From assembly GCA_017522185.1 (NCBI GenBank), contig JAFWZZ010000029.1:62001-126000 (forward strand): 64,000 bases of DNA. The letters are read 5' to 3'. The notes under the pieces are model-generated. The model saw nothing but the letters and a program-made list of their open reading frames with translations, searched no databases and was not told where the DNA came from. Position numbers and translations under genes: made by a program. The stretch's first letter is position 1. The number at the start of each line of letters is the position of its first letter. The DNA is from Bacillota bacterium (GTDB taxonomy: Bacteria > Bacillota > Clostridia > Peptostreptococcales > Anaerovoracaceae). This document shows positions 51,994-60,666 of the stretch, piece after piece.

Positions 51994-53529
51994 ATGAAGA
52001 GAAAACTGTTTGCGATTATTTGTTGTATTTCTTTGATTGTAACAACGGTTACACCGGCTTTTGCCGGAACGACGCAGTATGCGCACAGGGGGGATCAGCT
52101 GTTAGCTGTCAGTGTTACAGACAGATATCTGGAAACTTTGGAGGAAGCAGCTGCAAGTCTGCGTCAAAGCATGACTGAAAGGGACGTTGCACCGGTCATT
52201 AAATACCATGTGGCATCGAAAAGCCTACCCGATGTAAATCTTATCATGGAAGAAATCTTTGATAAGGCATGTGAGCATACCGGAAAATCCAATGAAGGTG
52301 ATGCATTGAAATGGGATTGGAAGACATGGGATTGCAATGTCAGCTATAAATCCATTGGAAATGACTACTACTTCGATATGCATTTCGTCATCGATTATTA
52401 TTCCAATGCGGAACAGGAAAGAGCAGTAAAACAGGCGATTTCCGAATTAAAAAAGGAACTGAACATCGATGGAAAGTCAGATGTCGAAAAGATAGACGCA
52501 ATCTATCACTACATCTTAAGTAATGTAAGTTATGATTACACAAATCTACATAACCCTTCCTATGATTTGAAGTATACAGCCTATGCGGCATTAGTGAACA
52601 AGACCAGCGTTTGTCAGGGATATGCCACGCTGTTTTATCGTCTTGCACTGGAATATGGAATTGACGCGAGAGTGATTGCAGGTTCTTCTTTTGGACAGGC
52701 ACATGGTTGGAACATCGTGAAGCTTGGAACAAAGTATTACTATGTGGATGCAACATGGGATTCTCAACGCAGTGAACGTGAATACTATCTGAAGGGCATC
52801 GGTTTTCTGAAAGAAGATCATAGTTGTAGTGAGGAATATATAACACCGGCATTTTTGGCAGCTTATCCGATTGCAGACAGCGATTTTACCGGTTTTGATT
52901 CCAATCCGGTTCCGACACCTGATCCGTCACCGTTACCAACACCTGACCAGCCGGCTGTACCAGCCCCTGAACCTGATCCGGCACCAGTTCCGAACCCGGA
53001 AGCTGTTGCTCCAGTGGGAAAGGTAAAGCTGTCGACGTATACGTACGTGTATAATCAGAAAGTAAAATCGCCAAAGATCATTGTACAAGATGTGAATGGA
53101 AACGTTTTAAAGAAGAACGTCGATTACAAAGTCACTGTTCCAAAGGGAAGAAAGAACGTTGGGAAATATACTTACACCATTCAATTCACAGGCAGATACG
53201 ATGGTCTCAAGCGTAAAAAACTTACTTTGATTATCAAGCCGTCAAAACCAGCTATCACAGCACCAAAGTCTGGTAAAAAAGCGCTGGTAGCAAAGTGGAA
53301 ACAGGTAAAGAAACAGACCGATGGTTATCAGATTATGGTGTCCACGGATAAATCTTTCCACAAGAACGTAAAGCGTGCCTTTGTAAAAAAGAACAAAACG
53401 ACCTCCAAGAAGATCGTAAAGCTTAAGGCAAAGAAAATGTATTATGTAAAAGTCAGAAGTTATAAGATAGTCAAAGGTTCGAAGATTTATTCCGATTGGT
53501 CAAAGGTAAGGTCTGTAAAAGTAAAATAG
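51994..53529 (+). CDS. secreted transglutaminase-like protein with a Pro-rich linker
   Basis: A 511-residue exported protein. Residues 1-24 are a signal peptide ending TPAFA. The transglutaminase-like domain (about residues 160-300) has the triad C207 (TSVCQGYATLF), H237 (AHGWNIV) and D252 (YVDATWD), all intact. A linker rich in Pro, Asp and Ala (residues 306-340, PTPDPSPLPTPDQP) follows. The last 170 residues are very lysine-rich; they hold an Ig-like part and then a fibronectin type III-like part (GYQIMVSTDKSFHKNVK). The ATG at 51994 has AAAGGGA nine bases upstream; the ATG at 51985 is too close to it. It may crosslink or bind cell-wall or matrix material. The basic tail could hold it on the acidic cell wall. 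Confidence 0.82.
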   Translation: MKRKLFAIICCISLIVTTVTPAFAGTTQYAHRGDQLLAVSVTDRYLETLEEAAASLRQSMTERDVAPVIKYHVASKSLPDVNLIMEEIFDKACEHTGKSNEGDALKWDWKTWDCNVSYKSIGNDYYFDMHFVIDYYSNAEQERAVKQAISELKKELNIDGKSDVEKIDAIYHYILSNVSYDYTNLHNPSYDLKYTAYAALVNKTSVCQGYATLFYRLALEYGIDARVIAGSSFGQAHGWNIVKLGTKYYYVDATWDSQRSEREYYLKGIGFLKEDHSCSEEYITPAFLAAYPIADSDFTGFDSNPVPTPDPSPLPTPDQPAVPAPEPDPAPVPNPEAVAPVGKVKLSTYTYVYNQKVKSPKIIVQDVNGNVLKKNVDYKVTVPKGRKNVGKYTYTIQFTGRYDGLKRKKLTLIIKPSKPAITAPKSGKKALVAKWKQVKKQTDGYQIMVSTDKSFHKNVKRAFVKKNKTTSKKIVKLKAKKMYYVKVRSYKIVKGSKIYSDWSKVRSVKVK

Positions 53530-53558
53530 AATAGATTAGCTTAGATTAGATCGGTAAA

Positions 53559-53589
53559 ACGGGGCAGATGCAGACTGCTCCGTTTTTTT
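53559..53589 (+). terminator. terminator of the transglutaminase gene
   Basis: ACGGGGCAG, a 7-base loop and CTGCTCCGT (one G-T pair) are followed by seven T. Confidence 0.85.
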
Positions 53590-53595
53590 GCATAG

Positions 53596-53770
53596 AAAAA
53601 CCCGGATGCTCCGTCAGGATATAATTGACGCCCTATCTTCCGATAGGTGGGTGCGCTGCCTGCGTTTCTGTCTTCCACTCGATGGAGGCCTGACATAGAC
53701 GGCAATGGACTCGTGCTCCCGAAATATAAGTGTAGGTTCAATTATGAGTCCTAAACGTGAGTTCCAGGTT
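53596..53770 (-). ncRNA. ssrS: candidate 6S RNA
   Basis: A structured minus-strand RNA of about 175 bases. Its two ends pair in several blocks: CCTGGA with TCCGGG, AGGA with TCCT, and ATAATTGA with TCAATTAT. These enclose a large internal bubble, a second inner stem region (GCC, GTC, CCA against TGG, GAC, GGC) and a small hairpin CCTATCGGAAGATAGG on the 3' side after GCGCACCCA. A long closed hairpin with a central bubble and a short 3'-side hairpin is the 6S RNA plan, and the CACCCACCT-type block recalls known 6S RNAs. A promoter with TATAAT lies directly upstream and five T end the molecule. I know no exact clostridial sequence to compare, so the assignment rests on structure and size. Confidence 0.65.
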
Positions 53771-53776
53771 AGTAAT

Positions 53777-53805
53777 ATTATACCTCATTTCCCAGGCAAT
53801 ATCAC
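53777..53805 (-). promoter_or_regulatory. predicted promoter of the 6S RNA candidate
   Basis: On the minus strand GTGATA, a 17-base spacer and TATAAT. The expected start lies near 53770, where the paired 5' end of the RNA begins. Confidence 0.65.
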
Positions 53806-53848
53806 TAGAAAAAGTTTCTAAAAACTAACTTTATCTTGCACCAAATAA

Positions 53849-53876
53849 TTGACTATTTTTGATTACATGATATACT
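53849..53876 (+). promoter_or_regulatory. predicted promoter of the FNT channel gene
   Basis: TTGACT, a 16-base spacer and TATACT, 43 bases before the start codon. It is divergent from the promoter of the RNA candidate. Confidence 0.65.
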
Positions 53877-53918
53877 AAAACAGTATGAGAAAAATTTAAC
53901 AGAACACGGAGATTCTAT

Positions 53919-54713
53919 ATGAAACAGTTAAAACCAAGTGAAATTTTAGACGCAACGATTGCGACCGCAGAGGTCAAAGCAGGCGGCAGCTTTTTAAGAT
54001 TATTCATGCTTGGCATTATGGCCGGTATGTTTATCGCAATGGGCGGTGCTGCTGCAAATATGGGTAGCTATTTCTTTGCATTATCACCTGAAACCGCAGG
54101 GATTGCCAAGTTTGTATCCGGTTTAATCTTCCCGGCTGGTCTGATGATGGTAGTTTTAGGCGGCGGAGAACTGTTTACAGGAAATAACCTGATGTTTGTC
54201 GGTGTGTTGGACAAGAGAATCAGCATCGGCGCGATGTTGAGAAACTGGGTTATCGTATACATATCCAACTTCGTTGGATCCATGATTGTAGTATTCATCG
54301 TGGTGTATGGCGGTCAGCTGACAACAGGCGGCGGCTTATTGGAACAGGTAACCATCAGCATTGCTGCGGGCAAGGCGAACATTGAATTCTGGCCGGCATT
54401 ACTGAAAGGTATCCTGTGTAATGTACTGGTATGTATTGCAGTATGGATGGGTACCGGTGCTGACAGTACAGTAGGCAAGATTTTCGGTATGTTCTTCCCA
54501 ATCTGGGCATTCGTAACAGGCGGATATGAACACTGTATTGCAAACATGTATTTTGTACCAGCAGGCATCCTGGCAGACGGCGGTGCAACAGCAGGTCTGA
54601 CATGGGCAAACTTCTGGATCAATAACATGATTCCGGTTACTATCGGTAACATTTTAGGTGGAAGCATCTTTACAGGTGCAATCTATTATTTAGCTTTCAA
54701 GAAAGGCAAATAA
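53919..54713 (+). CDS. formate/nitrite transporter family channel
   Basis: A 264-residue membrane protein of the FocA/NirC family, with six helices. Family segments are GIMAGMFIAMGGAAANMG in the first helices, LIFPAGLMMVVLGGGELFTGNNLMF with the conserved loop, and GILCNVLVCIAVWM and ITNN-like FWINNMIPVTIGNILGGSIF. The channel passes formate, nitrite or hydrosulphide; the sequence does not separate them. No pfl or nitrite reductase gene is adjacent. The GGAG ribosome site lies 10 bases upstream. Confidence 0.93.
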   Translation: MKQLKPSEILDATIATAEVKAGGSFLRLFMLGIMAGMFIAMGGAAANMGSYFFALSPETAGIAKFVSGLIFPAGLMMVVLGGGELFTGNNLMFVGVLDKRISIGAMLRNWVIVYISNFVGSMIVVFIVVYGGQLTTGGGLLEQVTISIAAGKANIEFWPALLKGILCNVLVCIAVWMGTGADSTVGKIFGMFFPIWAFVTGGYEHCIANMYFVPAGILADGGATAGLTWANFWINNMIPVTIGNILGGSIFTGAIYYLAFKKGK

Positions 54714-54733
54714 CATATTAGGATGAAGAAAGG

Positions 54734-54777
54734 CACAGTGCATCCGGGAGAATTTCCTGGAAGCCTGTGACTTTTTT
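54734..54777 (+). terminator. terminator of the FNT channel gene
   Basis: CACAG pairs with CTGTG, enclosing an inner CCGGGA/TTCCTGG stem, followed by ACTTTTTT. Confidence 0.75.
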
Positions 54778-54831
54778 GTAAAGTGTGTAAAATATATAAA
54801 GATATATAGTATAAGGGTAAGGAAACAGAGT

Positions 54832-57501
54832 ATGAGCAATCGAATTGTCATTATTGACGGGAATAGTTTAATCAACAGGGCATATTATGCCATGCAGAGG
54901 CCGATGATTACCAAAGAGGGCATTTATACCCAGGGTATTTACGGCTTCTTAAACATGCTGCAGAAAATCAGGGACGACTATGAACCCGGATATATGGCTG
55001 TGGCATGGGACAGAAAAGCGCCTACTTTCAGACATGAGGCATATGATGCCTACAAGGCGGGTCGCAAGAAGATGCCGCCGGAACTTGCCATGGAGCTTCC
55101 GATTATGAAGGATATCTTAAGTGCAATGAAGATCGCCAATCTGGAAATCGATGGATTTGAAGCAGATGATATTATCGGCACCGTCGCAAGACTTAGTGAG
55201 GAAGCAGGTCTGGAGCCACTGATTATCACCGGTGATCGGGATGCGCTGCAGCTGGCTACAGATATCACGAAAGTACTTTTGACAAAGAAAGGCGTATCTA
55301 GTTTTGAGATTTACGACAAAGATGCCATGATCGAGCGTTACCAGCTGACACCGGAACAGTTTATCGACCTGAAAGGCCTCATGGGCGACCAGTCCGATAA
55401 TATTCCCGGGATTCCCGGCGTAGGGGAGAAGACCGGTATCAAACTGTTGACACAGTTTGGCAGTGTGGCGAATCTGCTTGCGAATACAGACCAGATTGCC
55501 AACGAGAAACTGCGTCTGAAGGTGGAAGAGCATGCACAGCTTGCGGCTATGAGCCGCAGACTTGCAACCATTCATAAGTTTGTTCCTCTGGACATCAATT
55601 TGGACAGTTTCCAGGTAGAGGAACCGGATTATGATGCACTGATTGCGCTCTATGTAAAACTGGAATTTAACAGTTTCCTGAAGAAACTTCATATTACAGA
55701 GAAGAAACAGAATGCTGAGCCGGAGCATTTATCTGAAATGCATGACCTGCATGTTCATAACATTTCCAGTCAGCTAGATCTTGAACTGCTGAAAAGGGAA
55801 GATAAAGGCGCTGAAGCAGTCCTGAAGGTTTTCACCGATGATGCACATACGGAAATCCCAATGCTGTTCGGCGCAGTGGTTGGAGTTGGCTATAATTATT
55901 ATTATGTAAACTTATCCAACGAGGCTTTGAAGAATGATTTTGTGTCATTATTGAACGACAAAGGTTTCAAATATGTGGGACATGACCTGAAACCGTCCTA
56001 TTACGCATTGATACACCATGGTCTGAAGCGTGCGGTTACGGCATTTGATACTGCGGTTGCGCAGTATGTCCTGGATCCTGCCAAGTCAGGCTATGACTTG
56101 AAAACGCTTGTATTTGAGAACTTTCATTACGAACTGCAGGACGAAAAGACAGTTATGGAAGAAAGCGGACAGATGGATCTTTTGGGCAATGCGGATCAGC
56201 AGTATCAGGAATATGGTCTGGCATGGGTGAAAGCCGTAATGCAGCTTCGCAGTATGCAGGAGAAACTTGTAAAACAGTATGAACTTGAAAAACTTCTGCA
56301 TGAAGTTGAACTGCCGCTTGTTGAAGTACTCGCTGCCATGGAAGTCAATGGTTTTGCTGTCCACAAGGAAACACTAGAGAAGCAGGGATCCCTGCTGAAG
56401 AACGAAATAGAAACAATAGAAAGCAAGATATATGGACTGGCTGACACGGCGTTTAACATCAACTCACCAGTACAGTTGGGTGAGATTCTCTTTGATAAGC
56501 TGGGATTACCGGCAGGAAAGAAGACAAAGCGCGGCTACAGCACCAGTGCAGATGTGCTCGAGAAAATCAAAGATGTACATCCTATTGTTGATCTGGTACT
56601 GCAGTACAGGGCATTGACCAAGCTGAACAGCACTTATGTGGAAGGGCTGAAGCCTTTGATTGGCAGGGATGGACGCATTCGTGCCCACTTCCAGCAGACG
56701 GTTACGGCAACAGGAAGACTCAGTTGTACAGAGCCGAACCTTCAGAATATTCCAATCAGACAGGAGATGGGCAGACAGCTTAGAAAGGCCTTCATTCCAT
56801 CAGAAGGATGTACGTTGGTGGGCGCTGACTATTCTCAAATTGAATTGCGCATTCTGGCACATCTTTCGGGAGATGAGAACCTGATCAGTGCATTCAACAA
56901 CGGAGATGATATCCACAGGAATACGGCGGCAAGAGTGTTTAATCTGTCATACGATGCGGTTACACCACTGGACAGAAGCAGGGCAAAGGCTGTCAATTTC
57001 GGTGTCATTTACGGTATGAGCGGGTTTGGACTTTCCGAAAACCTGCATATTACCAGGAAGGAAGCTGAAAACTATATCAAAGACTACTTCGATAAGCATC
57101 AGGCAGTCAAGGCCTACATGGATGGCGAGGTTGCCGGATGTAAAGAAAAGGGATATACGACGACACTGATGGGCAGAAAGCGTTTTATTCACGAAATTAA
57201 CGCTTCAAATTTCATGACAAGACAGCTTGGAGAAAGACTTGCCATGAACAGCCCGATCCAGGGAACTGCGGCTGATATTATGAAGCTGGCCATGATTAAG
57301 GTTTATCACAGTCTTAAGGATGGTGGATACCGATCCAAGCTGATTCTACAGGTTCACGATGAGCTGATTATCGATACGGCAGAAGAAGAACGGGAAGCAG
57401 TGAAGAAGCTTCTGATAGATAATATGGAAAGCGCGATGAAACTGCAGGTAAAACTGGAATGTGACCTGAACGAAGGCGCTGACTGGTATGAATTAAAATA
57501 A
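54832..57501 (+). CDS. polA: DNA polymerase I
   Basis: An 889-residue polymerase. The 5'-3' exonuclease domain (residues 1-300) has IDGNSLINRAYYAM, FEADDIIGTVAR, ITGDRDALQL and LMGDQSDNIPGIPGVGEKTG. The central 3'-5' exonuclease-like domain (about 310-480) lacks the DxE metal site expected at its start, so proofreading is probably absent, as in many Firmicutes. The polymerase domain has motif A VGADYSQIELRILAHLSGD, the O-helix RSRAKAVNFGVIYGMSGFGL and motif C LQVHDELII. It starts an operon with coaE and a solute-binding protein; the usual mutM gene is not next to it. Confidence 0.98.
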   Translation: MSNRIVIIDGNSLINRAYYAMQRPMITKEGIYTQGIYGFLNMLQKIRDDYEPGYMAVAWDRKAPTFRHEAYDAYKAGRKKMPPELAMELPIMKDILSAMKIANLEIDGFEADDIIGTVARLSEEAGLEPLIITGDRDALQLATDITKVLLTKKGVSSFEIYDKDAMIERYQLTPEQFIDLKGLMGDQSDNIPGIPGVGEKTGIKLLTQFGSVANLLANTDQIANEKLRLKVEEHAQLAAMSRRLATIHKFVPLDINLDSFQVEEPDYDALIALYVKLEFNSFLKKLHITEKKQNAEPEHLSEMHDLHVHNISSQLDLELLKREDKGAEAVLKVFTDDAHTEIPMLFGAVVGVGYNYYYVNLSNEALKNDFVSLLNDKGFKYVGHDLKPSYYALIHHGLKRAVTAFDTAVAQYVLDPAKSGYDLKTLVFENFHYELQDEKTVMEESGQMDLLGNADQQYQEYGLAWVKAVMQLRSMQEKLVKQYELEKLLHEVELPLVEVLAAMEVNGFAVHKETLEKQGSLLKNEIETIESKIYGLADTAFNINSPVQLGEILFDKLGLPAGKKTKRGYSTSADVLEKIKDVHPIVDLVLQYRALTKLNSTYVEGLKPLIGRDGRIRAHFQQTVTATGRLSCTEPNLQNIPIRQEMGRQLRKAFIPSEGCTLVGADYSQIELRILAHLSGDENLISAFNNGDDIHRNTAARVFNLSYDAVTPLDRSRAKAVNFGVIYGMSGFGLSENLHITRKEAENYIKDYFDKHQAVKAYMDGEVAGCKEKGYTTTLMGRKRFIHEINASNFMTRQLGERLAMNSPIQGTAADIMKLAMIKVYHSLKDGGYRSKLILQVHDELIIDTAEEEREAVKKLLIDNMESAMKLQVKLECDLNEGADWYELK

Positions 57502-57520
57502 TAGATTAAGCAGGTATATC

Positions 57521-58114
57521 ATGAAAGTAATTGGTTTAACTGGCGGGATTGGGTCCGGAAAATCCACAGTCTCCGCGCATTTGAGAGAAAAAGGATATCT
57601 GATTTTAGATGCGGATCAGATTGCACACGATATTACGAAACAGGGTAGTCCTGTATTGAAACAGATTGCGGAGGCTTTTGGGGCAGACATGCTGGATGCA
57701 GAAGGAAACCTGCAGAGAAAGAAGCTGGCAGCTGTTGCGTTTGCTAACGCGGAAAATAAGGCTTTGCTGGAATCTTTGACGACGGCAGAGGTGGTTCGCA
57801 TCATCTCGGAACAAGTTGAAGAATTGCGTAATAGTACAGAATATGATATAATTTTCATTGATGCACCGCTTCTTTTTGAAGCAGGCGTCGATGCATTGAC
57901 AGATTTTGTGTGGATGGTTTCTGCGGAGGAAGCAATCCGCATTGCACGTGTCATGGAAAGGGACCAGGTCTCCAGAGAAGATGTTCTGCAGCGTATTGCA
58001 AATCAGATGGACAATGATGAAAAAATCCGCAGGTCCCAGGAAGTCATCGATAATTCAAAAGGAAAGGAAGAGCTGTACCGGCAGGTAGAGGCTTTGTTGA
58101 AAAAATATGCGTAG
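57521..58114 (+). CDS. coaE: dephospho-CoA kinase
   Basis: The last step of coenzyme A synthesis. It is 197 residues. The P-loop is GLTGGIGSGKSTVSAHL, then LDADQIAHDI, and the nucleotide lid region with DQVSREDVLQRIANQM. It follows polA by 19 bases and overlaps the next gene by 8 bases. The polA-coaE order is common in Firmicutes. Confidence 0.97.
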   Translation: MKVIGLTGGIGSGKSTVSAHLREKGYLILDADQIAHDITKQGSPVLKQIAEAFGADMLDAEGNLQRKKLAAVAFANAENKALLESLTTAEVVRIISEQVEELRNSTEYDIIFIDAPLLFEAGVDALTDFVWMVSAEEAIRIARVMERDQVSREDVLQRIANQMDNDEKIRRSQEVIDNSKGKEELYRQVEALLKKYA

Positions 58115-59729
58115 AATCTTTGATTATTTACATGAGCATATCGTAAAAGTAATTGTCATCGTGGCGATTCTGACTGCTGTTGTATCCATGATCTTTATTT
58201 TCAGAAATGACGGATATCAGACACCGGAAGGTGGAGAAATCAGGGAATATCAGAGTATGAAGACTGTGTATTTTGCCATGGATAAGGTAAAATCCCTGAA
58301 TCCGCTGTCCTCTCAGGAGGAAGATACCTATTACATCTCCAAACTGGTATTCAGCAGCCTGTTCCGTTTCGACGAAAACATGAATCTGCAGAAGGATCTG
58401 GTAAAATCCTATGAAACCGATGCGAAAGAAGGCAAAGTAGAGATAAAGATGCGTGCAGATGCAGAATTCAGCGATGGTACGGATCTGACTGCATACGACG
58501 TGCGTTATACAGTGGATCAGATTGGATACATTGGCGAAAAATGTCCATATTATGCTTATGCAGATAAGATTGACTATGTGGAGGTTGAAGGTGATACCTC
58601 TCTGACCGTGTATTTTGAAAATCCGGCAGATGCGGCACTGGACAATCTGACTTTCCCAATTGTATCAAGCTATTTGTACAGCACATCAGACGAGAAACCC
58701 GTTGGCAGCGGCTTGTACAAATACGGCAGCTATGCCAACCACAAAACACTGAAACTTAATCCAAACAAAGAGTACTACGGCGGTGTCGCAAAGAATAAAC
58801 TGGTATTCAAAGTGATTTCCGACAAGACAAAAGTACCGGGACTGATGACCATAGATTCCGTAACAGCTGCAGTTACTACTGATTCTGCGGTTGCCATTGA
58901 GGCAGAGGATAAGAAGCTTCAGGTTACACCGGTTCCTTCCAGCGAAATGGAATATATGGGATTCAATTTTAAGCATAAGTATTTGAAAGATGCGAGGGTT
59001 CGTAAGGCGATTGCAAAGACCATCGACTTAAATGCCATAATCAATGACAGCTATGGTGGTGCCGGTATGATTTCTGATACAGTTTACTTCCCGGGATTCC
59101 TTGGAACGGAGAATGGGGGAGATCCTTACGAACAGGATCAGGTTGGCGCATCCCGGCTGTTAAAAGAATGTGGATTCAAGGACAGTGATGAAAACGGCAT
59201 TCTGGAAGACAAAGATGATAAGGAATTTACCGTCGATATCCTTGTTAATGAAAATGCCGAAAGCCGTGTTGACGCGGCAGATACCATTGCTGCGGAATTA
59301 CAGAAGATCGGCATCAAAGCAAAGGTTATCAAAAAATCCTGGAAATCTTACCGTTCCGCACTGAGAAAAGGCAGATTTGACATCTATCTGGGCGGATATC
59401 GGTTTGATGATCAATATAATTTAAAAGAAATGTTTGCAAAAAACAATTTCCTGCGTTATAATAATCAAGACGTCCTCAAACTGGTAAAGAAAATGGAGAC
59501 TGCAATCAATACAGAAAAGCAGAAGGCGACTTATGAAGAACTGAAGCCAATGCTGATTGATGAGCTTCCATATTACTGTATCGCGTACAAGACGTACAGC
59601 TTCTTGTCCGTTGAACGTTTTACTGCCGATGTGATTCCGAGCTATCATCACAGATATGCCGGATGCGACAGCTGGCAGTGGGAAAAGGTTCTTACGACCA
59701 AGGTTGAAGATAAGAACGCAGATAAATAA
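58107..59729 (+). CDS. membrane-anchored extracellular solute-binding protein, family 5
   Basis: A 540-residue protein of the DppA/OppA-type binding protein family. It starts with an uncleaved membrane helix (about residues 13-33), not a lipoprotein Cys. The binding domain shows the family layout: SKLVFSSLFRFDENMNLQKDLVKSYE, the DYVEVEGDTSLTVYF strands and, in the second half, DARVRKAIAKTIDLNAII. No ABC permease or ATPase is adjacent, so it is either an orphan binding protein or a sensor or peptidoglycan-related partner. It overlaps coaE by 8 bases and is probably cotranscribed with it. Confidence 0.85.
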   Translation: MRRIFDYLHEHIVKVIVIVAILTAVVSMIFIFRNDGYQTPEGGEIREYQSMKTVYFAMDKVKSLNPLSSQEEDTYYISKLVFSSLFRFDENMNLQKDLVKSYETDAKEGKVEIKMRADAEFSDGTDLTAYDVRYTVDQIGYIGEKCPYYAYADKIDYVEVEGDTSLTVYFENPADAALDNLTFPIVSSYLYSTSDEKPVGSGLYKYGSYANHKTLKLNPNKEYYGGVAKNKLVFKVISDKTKVPGLMTIDSVTAAVTTDSAVAIEAEDKKLQVTPVPSSEMEYMGFNFKHKYLKDARVRKAIAKTIDLNAIINDSYGGAGMISDTVYFPGFLGTENGGDPYEQDQVGASRLLKECGFKDSDENGILEDKDDKEFTVDILVNENAESRVDAADTIAAELQKIGIKAKVIKKSWKSYRSALRKGRFDIYLGGYRFDDQYNLKEMFAKNNFLRYNNQDVLKLVKKMETAINTEKQKATYEELKPMLIDELPYYCIAYKTYSFLSVERFTADVIPSYHHRYAGCDSWQWEKVLTTKVEDKNADK

Positions 59730-59773
59730 ACTTTATAAACAACGGGCGATGAACATCACCGCCCGTCATATAT

Positions 59774-59855
59774 GCGGCAGTGGCGGAATGGCAGACGCGC
59801 ACGGTTGAGGGCCGTGTGGGAAACCGTATGGGTTCGAGTCCCATTTGCCGCACCA
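59774..59855 (+). tRNA. tRNA-Leu (anticodon GAG)
   Basis: The acceptor GCGGCAG pairs with TTGCCGC (one G-T pair) and the encoded CCA follows. The anticodon stem CACGG/CCGTG encloses the loop TTGAGGG, giving GAG, read for CUC/CUU leucine. The T arm is ATGGG-TTCGAGT-CCCAT. A GC-rich hairpin (ACGGGCG/CGCCCGT at 59742-59766) lies upstream, past the solute-binding protein gene. Confidence 0.95.
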
Positions 59856-59882
59856 AAAGACTAGCGAAAGCTAGTCTTTTTT
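59855..59882 (+). terminator. terminator of tRNA-Leu(GAG)
   Basis: AAAAGACTAGC, loop GAAA, GCTAGTCTTTT, then TT. It follows the tRNA CCA directly. Confidence 0.9.
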
Positions 59883-59949
59883 CGTGCGCATAGAATGGGA
59901 GGGACTCGAATCCGAAAGGGCGTGGCTGTGAAGTGAGCGCAAACAATGC

Positions 59950-59978
59950 TTGACTCGTATGTTTCACTGTGCTAAAAT
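59950..59978 (+). promoter_or_regulatory. predicted promoter of tRNA-Leu(CAA) and yajC
   Basis: TTGACT, a 17-base spacer and TAAAAT. The expected start is five to six bases before the tRNA. No terminator lies between the tRNA and yajC, so they may share the transcript. Confidence 0.7.
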
Positions 59979-59989
59979 ATTTATATTGC

Positions 59990-60076
59990 GCCGGCGTGAT
60001 GGAATTGGCAGACGTGCGGGATTCAAAATCCCGTGGTGGCAACACCGTATGGGTTCGACCCCCATCGCCGGCACCA
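59990..60076 (+). tRNA. tRNA-Leu (anticodon CAA)
   Basis: The acceptor GCCGGCG pairs with CGCCGGC and CCA is encoded. The anticodon stem CGGGA/TCCCG encloses TTCAAAA, giving CAA, which reads UUG leucine. A long variable arm (TGGTGGCAACACCGT) fits a class II tRNA. The T arm is ATGGG-TTCGACC-CCCAT. Confidence 0.96.
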
Positions 60077-60115
60077 TTCATATGTAAATTTATTTATTTT
60101 GTAGGAGGATATACA

Positions 60116-60490
60116 ATGAACGAAATGACAAGCAGCCTGATTGTAATGGTCGTATTTATCGCAGCAATGTACTTCTTATTAATCAGACCACAGAAGAAGA
60201 AGGATAAGCAGATCCAGGCTATGAGAAACAACTTACAGGTTGGAGATGAAATCATCACAATCGGCGGCATCAGAGGTAAGATTGTAAAGACTAAGGAAGA
60301 TTCTATCGTTATTCAGGTAGGTGCTGACAAGGTTAAGTTTGAAATGATGAGATGGTCTGTTTCTTCTGTTGAAAGCTCTGCAAAGGTAGCGAAGACATTC
60401 GTAGAAGAAGAACCAAAGAAGGCTATGCCAAAGAGATTAAAGAAGGCAGCAAAAGAAGAAGAAGAAATCATTCCAGAAGACGAAAAATAA
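60116..60490 (+). CDS. yajC: preprotein translocase subunit YajC
   Basis: A 124-residue auxiliary Sec subunit. It has one N-terminal helix (about residues 7-24) ending IRPQKKKDKQIQ, which is the YajC signature, and the cytoplasmic block LQVGDEIITIGGIRGKIV. The tail is Lys/Glu-rich. The ATG at 60116 has AGGAGGA upstream; a longer frame exists upstream within the tRNA but is not coding. It lies upstream of secDF, with a terminator and a promoter between them. Confidence 0.94.
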   Translation: MNEMTSSLIVMVVFIAAMYFLLIRPQKKKDKQIQAMRNNLQVGDEIITIGGIRGKIVKTKEDSIVIQVGADKVKFEMMRWSVSSVESSAKVAKTFVEEEPKKAMPKRLKKAAKEEEEIIPEDEK

Positions 60491-60508
60491 ATCAATCGGA
60501 AATGATAT

Positions 60509-60534
60509 AAACCCCTGAAATCAGGGGTTTTTTC
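60509..60534 (+). terminator. terminator of yajC
   Basis: AAACCCCTGA, loop AA, TCAGGGGTTT and a T-run. Confidence 0.9.
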
Positions 60535-60570
60535 TTTTGTATGAAACAGGAAAAAAAGTCTATAATTTCC

Positions 60571-60599
60571 TTGCCGTAAGCACAAAAAAGTAGTAGAAT
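60571..60599 (+). promoter_or_regulatory. predicted promoter of secDF
   Basis: TTGCCG, a 17-base spacer and TAGAAT, 67 bases before the secDF start. Confidence 0.6.
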
Positions 60600-60666
60600 A
60601 GAATGTAAAATAAAATGCCATTATTGTGGGCAATTATATATTTTTTTAGAAGGTGAGAGATTAAAA

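Noticed and set aside
53541-53741. A 66-codon minus-strand frame over the RNA candidate
   Set aside because: It lies across a hairpin terminator and the paired RNA arms and lacks a ribosome site.
59969-60115. An N-terminal extension of yajC through the tRNA
   Set aside because: The frame is the tRNA sequence read as protein; the ATG at 60116 has a perfect AGGAGGA site.
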